Positions 8,615-15,763 of a stretch of DNA of 64,000 bases are shown in pieces (the stretch's first letter is position 1; every line of letters begins with the position of its first letter). Under the pieces are notes generated by a model. The model did not search any database. It was not told the DNA's origin and saw only the letters and a program-made list of their open reading frames with translations. The position numbers and the translations under genes are program-made. This DNA is from Ruminococcus flavefaciens (GTDB lineage: Bacteria > Bacillota > Clostridia > Oscillospirales > Ruminococcaceae). The stretch covers positions 1-64,000 of the forward strand of contig SFMO01000167.1 of assembly GCA_004554385.1 (NCBI GenBank), read 5' to 3'.

Positions 8615-10399
8615 TTATCTTATATTGAACTGACCTGTATAGTAGATGAGCATGAGCGCATCCACGATATTAACCACGTTGTTGCCGTCAATATCAGCGT
8701 ACTTCACCTCTTCCGCAGAAAGCGGTCTTGCTCCGAAAATGTATGCAAGAACATAAGAAGCGTCATCAGCTGTTATGAAGCCGTCGCCGTTAACGTCGCC
8801 TACTGCTCTGTGGTCATTGTCTGAGATCTCTTCACCGGGGAGCTCTTCGTGAGCTTCCTCAACCACCATTCTATCCTTTATAAGATCGGAAAGTGTATTG
8901 CTGAGTATCTCTGCGATCTCTCTGTGACCGTTTGCATTCGGATGAGGGTCGAAGTCGTCCTCAGGTGAGATGTCGTAAACGTCAACATATGTAGCACCTG
9001 TTTCCTCTGCTACCTCCATGAGCTTTTCATTGAGACGGCGCATCTGTGGGTCAACATTCTTGCCTGCCATCTGCATAGCCATAGGAGCAGCTACCTCAGC
9101 AGCGATAGCGTCCTCTGTGGAAGCCTGATTTGCTGTACGATACTTTGACATAACTGCCATAAGATTACTGAGCTCAGAAACGTCATCATACTTTCTGACA
9201 ATGTCAATAACTGACTGAAGCTCAGAAATATCATCATACTTGAGAAGAACTGCCATCAGCTCCTCCTTTGAAGGATCATTCTCTGAAGCGCTGATAAGCT
9301 CTGCAAGCTCCTGCACCTCGCTCATGTCATCGTATTCGCTGACCATATCGAGGATCTCCTGAAGCTCTTCATCGTCGTTGTACTTTTCCATTATTGCATT
9401 GATCTCGTTGATCTTTTCGACCTTGTCATTAAGTCCGTCCACGTAGTCAGCAGTCTGCTTTCCTGAAGGAGTGAGACCGTCCTCGCTTTCAGCGGCAGCA
9501 TTTGCAGCAGCGGCATAGATACTGCCGAGAATATCGAAAACATCCTCTTCCATTTCCTCTGAGCCCTCGGCAGAGCGGTAAGGATTGAACATGCCTACAA
9601 GTGCGATATCAGCGTCGCCGTTGAGCTCCTTTACAGCCTCTACAACACCCTTTACGTGGCTTGCAGACTCATCAACGAGAGCGTCTGCGTTCTCGCTTAC
9701 ATTGTACATGAATGCAGCTGCCTCAATGAAATCTTCCGAGGTGATATTGTCCTTGTTCTCGTCGATTATCATAAGTCCGCCGCCAATTGCTGTCTCGGTA
9801 TCAGTGCCGAAAAGTGTGAGCATAAGTGAAGTTCCCGCAGCTCTGAGAACAGGGTTCTCGCCGTATACCATCTGCGGAACGATGCTCATAATGATATCAT
9901 TTCCGCCGAGCTGTATGCTTACAAGATCAGCCTCTGAAAGGTACTTTGTATAGTAATCGTGGTAAGGGATAAGAACATCGCTTGCGCCCTCTCCAACATA
10001 TGTATCGAGTATCTGAGAAGCAAACTCACCCTTGTTTCCGGGGATCTTTATAGTTTTTTCAATATCCTCTGCACGGTAAGCAGTTGAAGCAAGGTTAGTA
10101 CCCTTTACGCTGTAGCCTCTTTCCTCACCGAGCTTTTCGAGATATTCTGTGAATATTGCAGGATATGCGCCCTTTACAGGGTTTGCAAGGAGCTCTTCAG
10201 TGATAACGAGTGCAGGGTCAGTTGTAATGTCTCCGTCGGAAAGGCCGAAGCCTGCGGCAATACTGTCGCCGAGCGCAACGTAGTTATAGGTCTTGTCGGC
10301 TGTGTTGTTTTCACTGTTTGCTGCAAAGGCTGATATGCCTGCAGCATTGCCGAGCGTTACTGCTGAAACAAGAGCAGCGATCATTTTTTTAGCTTTCAT
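8615..10399 (-). CDS. Secreted SGNH/GDSL esterase with inserted helical repeats and dockerin
   Basis: 594 residues with signal peptide (cleavage near AFA-AN). SGNH blocks are present: VALGDSIAAG (Ser46), the block II Gly-Thr-Asn region near 100, QLGGND (165-168) and DPHPN (484-487, catalytic Asp and His). Between blocks III and V, residues about 337-420 hold five 16-residue units of the pattern KYDDxSELQ, an insertion I do not know from other family members. A type I dockerin (about 533-594, GDVNGDGFITADD and ADIDGNNVVNIVD) ends the protein. It is predicted to remove acyl groups, for example acetate or aromatic acids, from plant polysaccharides while bound to the cellulosome. The start codon overlaps the upstream ligase stop (TAATG), and the ribosome site GAGGAGG lies inside the ligase gene, so the two are translationally coupled. 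Confidence 0.88.
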   Translation of the reverse strand: MKAKKMIAALVSAVTLGNAAGISAFAANSENNTADKTYNYVALGDSIAAGFGLSDGDITTDPALVITEELLANPVKGAYPAIFTEYLEKLGEERGYSVKGTNLASTAYRAEDIEKTIKIPGNKGEFASQILDTYVGEGASDVLIPYHDYYTKYLSEADLVSIQLGGNDIIMSIVPQMVYGENPVLRAAGTSLMLTLFGTDTETAIGGGLMIIDENKDNITSEDFIEAAAFMYNVSENADALVDESASHVKGVVEAVKELNGDADIALVGMFNPYRSAEGSEEMEEDVFDILGSIYAAAANAAAESEDGLTPSGKQTADYVDGLNDKVEKINEINAIMEKYNDDEELQEILDMVSEYDDMSEVQELAELISASENDPSKEELMAVLLKYDDISELQSVIDIVRKYDDVSELSNLMAVMSKYRTANQASTEDAIAAEVAAPMAMQMAGKNVDPQMRRLNEKLMEVAEETGATYVDVYDISPEDDFDPHPNANGHREIAEILSNTLSDLIKDRMVVEEAHEELPGEEISDNDHRAVGDVNGDGFITADDASYVLAYIFGARPLSAEEVKYADIDGNNVVNIVDALMLIYYTGQFNIR

Positions 10400-12303
10400 T
10401 ATTCTTCCTCCTCACCGTATTTTTCTGTGATCGGTATTACAAAATTCTTACCTGTTCTTATGATGACTGTGCTTCCGTTTTCGGAATAATCTATAAGTAA
10501 AAGACGTCCGTTTCCGCAAGGTGCAACATATCCTCTGTAGTCATGTGCAAGGAGGATATAGTCTCTCTTTGCGGTGATCTCGCCTATCTCAAATTCCTTG
10601 TAGAACTTGACAGCGTCGAGATGATATTTGCTGCAGATATACTCAACAAGCTCAGCACTCGGCTCAGCCTCATCAGGATCGAGAATGATCTGACCAACAA
10701 CGTCGTAGCCGCCGCGCTCGTTCTTGAAAGCACTTATCTCCCACTCATTGATAGGATCGTTTTCATCGAGAGTGCTCTCTATCATAAAGAGATAAACGCG
10801 CTTGCCATGCTTGTCAACGTATGAGTCGGAGGCTCTGCCCATGATAGTGTATGAGCCGTCAGCGTGTCTTACGGCTATATCGCCTGTTACGCCCCACTTC
10901 ATGCCGTTCTCGTCATAGTACCAGCGCTCTGCAGTAGCCTCGGGATTGTTGAGGTAACGGTCTGCGGAGGCAGGGCTTGAAGCGTGAAGATTTGCGAGCA
11001 CCTCGTCCTCGTCAACGATATTTCCGTCGTCGTCAACAAGCTTTACATGTACATACGGCTCAAGGGGCTTACCTGTTTCGTTGGTCTTGGTCTCCTCGTT
11101 CATGAAGTATGTAACGAGAGTAGCACCGCCCTCTTCGCTGGCACCGCCGCCCAGTGAATATCTTACTGTGCAGCCGTTATCACGCAGCCACTTGTCGATC
11201 TTGCGTACAGAGTTAACATTTACAGCTTCTCCGCCCGACGCAGGACGTCTGAGCATTTCAAGAGCTGTAGGCGACAGAACGCCCTGTCTTACGCTTGTAA
11301 GGTAGAAGCTTGCAGTTGCCATTACGCAGTTGCAGCCTGTTTCCGAAAGGTCTCTTGCAAATGTATACTTGTTATAGATAGGTCTCGGTACGAGTGTGCC
11401 GCCTCTTGCAAGAGGCATGATAGCGCATACTCTTTCACCTGTCATATGTGTCAGGGGGATGCACTGGAAATTGCGCTCTCCCACATAGTTCTGAGTATCA
11501 AGACCTGCATGCATCTCAACATATGCATTAAGTGAATATTCCTTGTAAACAACACACTTAGGCTTGCTTGTAGTACCGCTGGTATAGAAGTAGCTTATAT
11601 CGCGGTCAAGGTCTGTCGGACCGAGGTCAAGCTCAATGTCGCTCTGCTCACCTGCTGCTCTGAGATCCTCAAGGCGGATGAACTCAACTCCCTTGATCTT
11701 ATCAAGGTTCATCAGGCACTCAGTGATCTGCTGAATGTCAAATACCTCCTGCATTTTCTCGGGCATCTCGGATGTGTCCATGAACATGCCCTTCTTTTCA
11801 GCAGGAAGGAAATCGTCAAGGCTCATAAGAATTACCTTTTTGATGCTTCCGCCTGAAAGGTGCTCTGTGAAGTAGGGCAGAAAAGCGTCAAGAGTGATTA
11901 TCACCTCTGAGCCCTTGTCCTCGGTGTAGAGCGGAAAATCGTCCTTGAGGAACAGGAAGTTTACGTTGTTGCTTACTGCTTTGATAAGGTTGCATGCGAA
12001 AAGCAGCATAAGGTTCTCGATGCTGACAGGCAGGCAAAGTGTAACAACGTCGCCCTCCTTAACGCCTGCAAGCTTAAGGCCCTTTGCGTAAGCCTCACGG
12101 AGAGCAGGCAGCTCGCCGTATGTGATCTTTGTTCCGAAGTAATCGATAGCGTCACCATCAAGATTATCCTGATTAAAAGTCATGATATTGTCAAAAATAT
12201 TCATGTTGTAGATCTTGACCCCATTGATAACGCGATCAACCTTTGCCCACTCAGGGAACTTTCTTACGATATTGCATGTGTTGGTTTGTGTCAGTGTTTT
12301 CAT
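10399..12303 (-). CDS. AMP-dependent acyl ligase (acyl-CoA synthetase family)
   Basis: 634 residues, ATG at 12303 preceded by AGGAAAGGA. This is an ANL-superfamily adenylate-forming enzyme: the phosphate loop YTSGTTSKPK, a central LGGGASEEGG segment, the hinge region TGDIAVRHADGSY followed by MGRASDSY, and a C-terminal ITAKRDYI segment giving the usual catalytic lysine. There is no signal peptide and no carrier domain, so it is cytoplasmic and would activate a carboxylic acid with ATP, probably to the CoA thioester. The acid is not identifiable. Being coupled to a secreted esterase suggests that it activates the acid released, or a lipid or aromatic acid tied to that activity; this is inference. 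First gene of the two-gene operon. Confidence 0.82.
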   Translation of the reverse strand: MKTLTQTNTCNIVRKFPEWAKVDRVINGVKIYNMNIFDNIMTFNQDNLDGDAIDYFGTKITYGELPALREAYAKGLKLAGVKEGDVVTLCLPVSIENLMLLFACNLIKAVSNNVNFLFLKDDFPLYTEDKGSEVIITLDAFLPYFTEHLSGGSIKKVILMSLDDFLPAEKKGMFMDTSEMPEKMQEVFDIQQITECLMNLDKIKGVEFIRLEDLRAAGEQSDIELDLGPTDLDRDISYFYTSGTTSKPKCVVYKEYSLNAYVEMHAGLDTQNYVGERNFQCIPLTHMTGERVCAIMPLARGGTLVPRPIYNKYTFARDLSETGCNCVMATASFYLTSVRQGVLSPTALEMLRRPASGGEAVNVNSVRKIDKWLRDNGCTVRYSLGGGASEEGGATLVTYFMNEETKTNETGKPLEPYVHVKLVDDDGNIVDEDEVLANLHASSPASADRYLNNPEATAERWYYDENGMKWGVTGDIAVRHADGSYTIMGRASDSYVDKHGKRVYLFMIESTLDENDPINEWEISAFKNERGGYDVVGQIILDPDEAEPSAELVEYICSKYHLDAVKFYKEFEIGEITAKRDYILLAHDYRGYVAPCGNGRLLLIDYSENGSTVIIRTGKNFVIPITEKYGEEEE

Positions 12304-12352
12304 TTTTTTCTGGTTCCTTTCCTATATCATTATTTGCGGGACGCCTCCGACT

Positions 12353-12370
12353 TTGACAATTGTTTGTCAA
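12353..12370. promoter_or_regulatory. Operator-like palindrome upstream of the acyl ligase
   Basis: Two 7-base arms, TTGACAA and TTGTCAA, are separated by four bases about 50 bases upstream of the ligase start codon. The position and symmetry suit a repressor site. No regulator gene is adjacent, so the binding protein is unknown. Confidence 0.45.
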
Positions 12371-12683
12371 TTACCTGTGTATCGGAAAAACACCCCTATA
12401 TTTATTTTGAACAGCAGCAAGATTCCTCTGACCCCGATCTCTCTGCTGAACTGTTCAATTATTATTATACCATGAAATTATTAAATAGTCCTTAAATAAC
12501 TCTTAAATAGTTTTCAATAATTCCAATAAAATTTTATTGAAATTGGTAAAAAATAGAATCGAACTTGGTATTAATGTTTATTTATCTCCTGCTGAAACAT
12601 TCCTGATGCGGAATTATAAAAGCCAAAATCTCAAAACAATGGTCAATATGTTTGTGTATGATAACAAATTTCAAAATGTTCTA

Positions 12684-12712
12684 TTGACACATTTAAATGA
12701 TTATGTTATGAT
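12684..12712 (+). promoter_or_regulatory. Near-consensus promoter of the ZinT/GLUG lipoprotein gene
   Basis: TTGACA (12684-12689), a 17-base spacer and TATGAT (12707-12712) match the sigma-A consensus almost perfectly. A short inverted repeat GCAA/TTGC and a GC-rich hairpin follow in the about 90-base leader before AAGGAGG and the ATG at 12809. Confidence 0.82.
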
Positions 12713-12808
12713 ATGCAACGGTGCATTGCGAGCAGGAAGCGTTTAAGAGCTTCTTGCCTATTATTTTGCATCATAGTTAGAATAAGCTAACAATAAGGAG
12801 GAAATTCA

Positions 12809-14728
12809 ATGAAAAAAATACTTGCTTTATCGGCTGCATTTACGATCGCATTCTCGTTATGCGGCTGCGGATCTGAAAGCAGCAAGTCCGAACCATCAGT
12901 GTCGGAGCCTGCTTCATCTGCTGAGAAGCTCTCCCCTGCCGATCAGCTTCTTGAGGACGTCAAGGGTACATACGACGAGCTCTTCACAGTCATCTGCGAC
13001 TCAAAGTACGATCAGATATGGCTTGACAAGTGCGAAGCGATCGTCGGAAAAGACAAGGCTGAAAGCTGCGCGGAAATGCTCAAAAAAGCCTGCACAGGAA
13101 ACATTTACGGCGATGAAGCTGCAAAGAAATATGCAGATGCCGAGGACGCTCAGTTTGACTGCTACTTCATCAACGGTGTGAATCAGCTCACATTCAGCGG
13201 CAGCAAGATCTCAGGTCTTGATGAAAGCGGCAAGAAGGTATTCGAGCACGAGTACAAATATGTCAAGGACCTTTCCCTCGGCGGCATGATGAACGGCTAC
13301 CTCTACGAGACCGCTGACAAGGACGCAGGCGAATTCAGATACTTCTTCATGATGCCTGATACTCCTGCAACTACATATCATATCGAATTCCGCTACGGAA
13401 GCGATGAGGCCGCCCTTACAAAATATAATGAAGGCGCTTATGCTTACTGGCTTGCAGCAGGTATCCCGACAAACTGCGATGAAAAGATGATCGATGACGT
13501 TATCGGACTCTTCTGCGAAGAGAATCTTGCAGACATGGGCAGTGAGGAAAGCAGCAGTTCCGACAGCAGCAGAATCGAGATAGGTACTGCCGAGGAGCTG
13601 AAAGCCTTTGCAGAAAGCGTTACAGACGGCTCACAGAAGGGCTATGCGGGCAAGACTGTTGTCCTCACTGACGACATTGACTGCACTGACATCGAGTGGA
13701 CTCCCATCGGTACTATGGACCTCAGCAACATGGAAAACCACGACTGTATGTTCCAGGGCGTTTTTGACGGTCAGGGACACACTATCTCAAATGTCACATT
13801 CAATACCGACAAGCCCGTTTGCGGCGCAGGTATCATCGGTATGAACCTCGGTGAGGTAAAAGACCTTACTGCAAAGAATATCAACATCCACTGCACTGAT
13901 ATTTACTCAATGGCTGTCGGCGCAGTTGTCGGCTACAACATGGGCGAAATTCACGATGTAACTCTTACAGGTGAAAACGAAGTCGCAGGCGTAAACGCTG
14001 TAGGCGGTATCACAGGCGGCTCCACCAACCATGTCCACGACTGCAAGGTTGACGGAACCACAATAAAGGTACTCGGCGATAACGACTTCTCATCAGGCAG
14101 GATAATCCAGTGCGATGTTGCCGAGTGCGGCGGACTCATCATAGGCGGCAGCTTCGGCGGCACAATGGAGAACTGCACAGCAAAGGGAAAGATCATCGCA
14201 GATGGAAATGAACCTGTTGGTCTCGGCGGAATCGCAGGCTGCCTTGAGATGATGGACTCTGTTACCGATTGTACAGCTGATGTTGAGATAATCTCGGCAA
14301 AGGGCGGTCACGCTATCGGAGGTCTCTGCGGATACAGCGGCACACACTCTGTCGGTGATGTAGCTCTTAAGACAGAGGGCGTTGAGACACATGAATATCC
14401 CGGTATCATCAGAAACTGCAAGGTAACAGTTAAAATGAACGTACCGGGCGCTACTCACGTCGGCGGCCTTATCGGAACAGGTCTTTACTACTACGGTGAG
14501 GAGACTGCATTCAAAATAGTTGACTGTACTGTCAACGGCGAGATAGTCGGTGCAGTAACTCCCGGTGCTGTGGCAGGACGTGCAGAACACAGCGTTATCG
14601 ACAGCTGCGAAGCAAAGGTAACACTGGACGGTGCTGAGCTTACAGAGCAGGTAGGCAAGACCGATAAGATGTACGAAAGTGCTGACCAGAGCGGCGAAGC
14701 AGAAAACGAAGAAAAATCTGCTGCTTGA
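12809..14728 (+). CDS. Lipoprotein with ZinT-like domain and GLUG repeats
   Basis: 639 residues, ATG after AAGGAGG. A lipoprotein signal ends in the lipobox LCGC (Cys19 or 21). Residues about 45-240 resemble the ZinT/YodA zinc-recruitment fold: GTYDELF, EYKYVK, EFRYFF, then HIEFRYGSDEAAL and a C-terminal helix; the usual paired zinc-binding histidines near that last motif are not fully kept, so this is a moderate call. A Ser-rich linker (about 245-255) follows. Residues about 256-610 are GLUG-type repeats (for example FQGVFDGQGHTISNV, GGIAGC, GGLCGYSG, GGLIGTG), a beta-rich fold found in bacterial surface proteins. The tail is acidic. It probably sits on the outer face of the membrane. Function uncertain; it stands alone with its own strong promoter and terminator. 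Confidence 0.72.
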   Translation: MKKILALSAAFTIAFSLCGCGSESSKSEPSVSEPASSAEKLSPADQLLEDVKGTYDELFTVICDSKYDQIWLDKCEAIVGKDKAESCAEMLKKACTGNIYGDEAAKKYADAEDAQFDCYFINGVNQLTFSGSKISGLDESGKKVFEHEYKYVKDLSLGGMMNGYLYETADKDAGEFRYFFMMPDTPATTYHIEFRYGSDEAALTKYNEGAYAYWLAAGIPTNCDEKMIDDVIGLFCEENLADMGSEESSSSDSSRIEIGTAEELKAFAESVTDGSQKGYAGKTVVLTDDIDCTDIEWTPIGTMDLSNMENHDCMFQGVFDGQGHTISNVTFNTDKPVCGAGIIGMNLGEVKDLTAKNINIHCTDIYSMAVGAVVGYNMGEIHDVTLTGENEVAGVNAVGGITGGSTNHVHDCKVDGTTIKVLGDNDFSSGRIIQCDVAECGGLIIGGSFGGTMENCTAKGKIIADGNEPVGLGGIAGCLEMMDSVTDCTADVEIISAKGGHAIGGLCGYSGTHSVGDVALKTEGVETHEYPGIIRNCKVTVKMNVPGATHVGGLIGTGLYYYGEETAFKIVDCTVNGEIVGAVTPGAVAGRAEHSVIDSCEAKVTLDGAELTEQVGKTDKMYESADQSGEAENEEKSAA

Positions 14729-14752
14729 TATTAACCGAACGATAACGTATAA

Positions 14753-14877
14753 AAAAACTCCTGTGAAGCAGCAGCTTCCCTTAACGGAAACAGTGGGTTA
14801 CCGAGCCTGAAATTACAGGCTCGGTAATTTTTTGCCACGATCCCGCCGGAGGGGCTCCCCTTATCACAGGAGTTTTT
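14753..14877. repeat. Nested inverted-repeat element between convergent genes
   Basis: Two perfect 14-base arms (14753-14766 and 14864-14877), each reading AAAAACTCCTGTGA outward, enclose 97 bases that contain a second independent 12-bp hairpin (14798-14809 with 14816-14827). The outer arms resemble a bidirectional terminator whose loop has received another hairpin. Whether it is a structured RNA, a small mobile repeat or two stacked terminators cannot be decided here. Confidence 0.6.
14798..14833 (+). terminator. Terminator of the ZinT/GLUG lipoprotein gene
   Basis: A 12-bp perfect stem with a 6-base loop is followed by six T residues (14828-14833), a strong intrinsic terminator about 70 bases after the stop codon. 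It lies inside the larger inverted-repeat element 14753-14877. Confidence 0.88.
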
Positions 14878-14886
14878 CGTTTACGG

Positions 14887-15744
14887 TCAGATACGTTTCC
14901 TTCTGACCACCTTTACTCTCTTCTTTCTGACCTGAGGCTGTGTGCACATTCTGTAAAACTGTGCGCAAAGAATACTATCCCCTGAAAATGCAGTTCCCTC
15001 ATTCCTGTCAAAAAGCATTCTGCAAATGCTGAGAGTCGTACTGTACTTTTTCGTATTGCGTGTATTTATGCACTTTCCGAACTCCGCGGCAATATCGTAT
15101 GGCATACGCACCTCATCAAGAAATGATAACGTCTCCTTGAGAAGGTGAGAGCTCCGCGGGTTGGCAGTGAGCTTTACAAGCATTGCGGCTGCCGCTTTTA
15201 TAATGCGGTTTTCAGCGCGGTCGGGAGTAAAAACGTCATGCCTGACGTAGATACGTTCCCTGTGCACAAGGTTGCGTCGTATGTTCTCCGAAAACATTAT
15301 AGTTCCCTGCACCGCAGTGAGGTTCTCCTCACGGCTGGCATAAGCAGAAAGGACTCCGCTTTTTATTATCCTTATGGTCTCCTCTGCGAAAACAGAGATA
15401 AAATACTCCATAAAGTTCATATCCCCATCAACAGCTGACGGATCATACGTATAGCCGCATCTGCTGCACAGCTCGGCACAGAGCTTTCTGCGTCCCTCTG
15501 CGGTCCCGCCTTCGGTACGCGGCAGTATCTCGATGAGAGTACCGTCTGTAAGAAAGGCAAAGCCGCAGTACTCCCCTGTGACGAAAAATCTCTTTCCGTC
15601 TCTTTCATGGACTGCCACAGCCTCTTTTCCGCAGGTAACGCAGTCATCGGCAAGTTCACCGAGCATTCTTGTAGAATCGCTGTTTTCATTTGTCACCCAG
15701 CCGATGACATCATTGGCAGATACGCATAAATGTCTGGTATACAT
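14887..15744 (-). CDS. mcrC: McrC-like protein lacking the nuclease domain
   Basis: 285 residues from the ATG at 15744, which has GGAG 8 bases upstream; in-frame GTG/ATG codons at 15774/15771 overlap mcrB but lack a ribosome site. The N-terminal half matches McrC, the partner that joins the McrB GTPase ring: GFAFLTDGTLIEILPR, AVQGTIMFSENIRRN, and FTPDRAENRIIKAAA. In full-length McrC a PD-(D/E)xK nuclease domain follows the TAFSG segment. Here the similarity stops just after TAFSGDS and the protein ends in a basic tail (RKKRVKVVRRKR). Only 158 bases separate its stop from the neighbouring gene, so the nuclease is not encoded downstream. It may be a decayed subunit or may still stimulate McrB without cutting. 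Second gene of the mcrBC operon. Confidence 0.75.
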   Translation of the reverse strand: MYTRHLCVSANDVIGWVTNENSDSTRMLGELADDCVTCGKEAVAVHERDGKRFFVTGEYCGFAFLTDGTLIEILPRTEGGTAEGRRKLCAELCSRCGYTYDPSAVDGDMNFMEYFISVFAEETIRIIKSGVLSAYASREENLTAVQGTIMFSENIRRNLVHRERIYVRHDVFTPDRAENRIIKAAAAMLVKLTANPRSSHLLKETLSFLDEVRMPYDIAAEFGKCINTRNTKKYSTTLSICRMLFDRNEGTAFSGDSILCAQFYRMCTQPQVRKKRVKVVRRKRI

Positions 15745-15763
15745 TTTTATTCTCCGTTCATCA

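Larger units (their letters stand above)
12304..12808. other. Divergent intergenic region between ligase and lipoprotein genes
   Basis: The region is very AT-rich. It contains an 18-base palindrome at 12353-12370 in the leader of the ligase gene, a strong plus-strand promoter at 12684-12712, and a 9-bp hairpin (GCAGGAAGC paired with GCTTCTTGC, around 12730-12756) in the leader of the lipoprotein gene. The open frame from a TTG at 12537 lacks a ribosome binding site and is not called a gene. Confidence 0.6.

Noticed and set aside
12537..12746. 69-residue open frame starting with TTG upstream of the ZinT/GLUG gene
   Set aside because: It has no ribosome binding site, lies in AT-rich DNA and runs through the strong promoter and hairpin of the next gene.
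14093..14590. 165-residue minus-strand frame within the ZinT/GLUG gene
   Set aside because: It lies fully inside a well-supported plus-strand coding region and has no ribosome site or recognisable domain.
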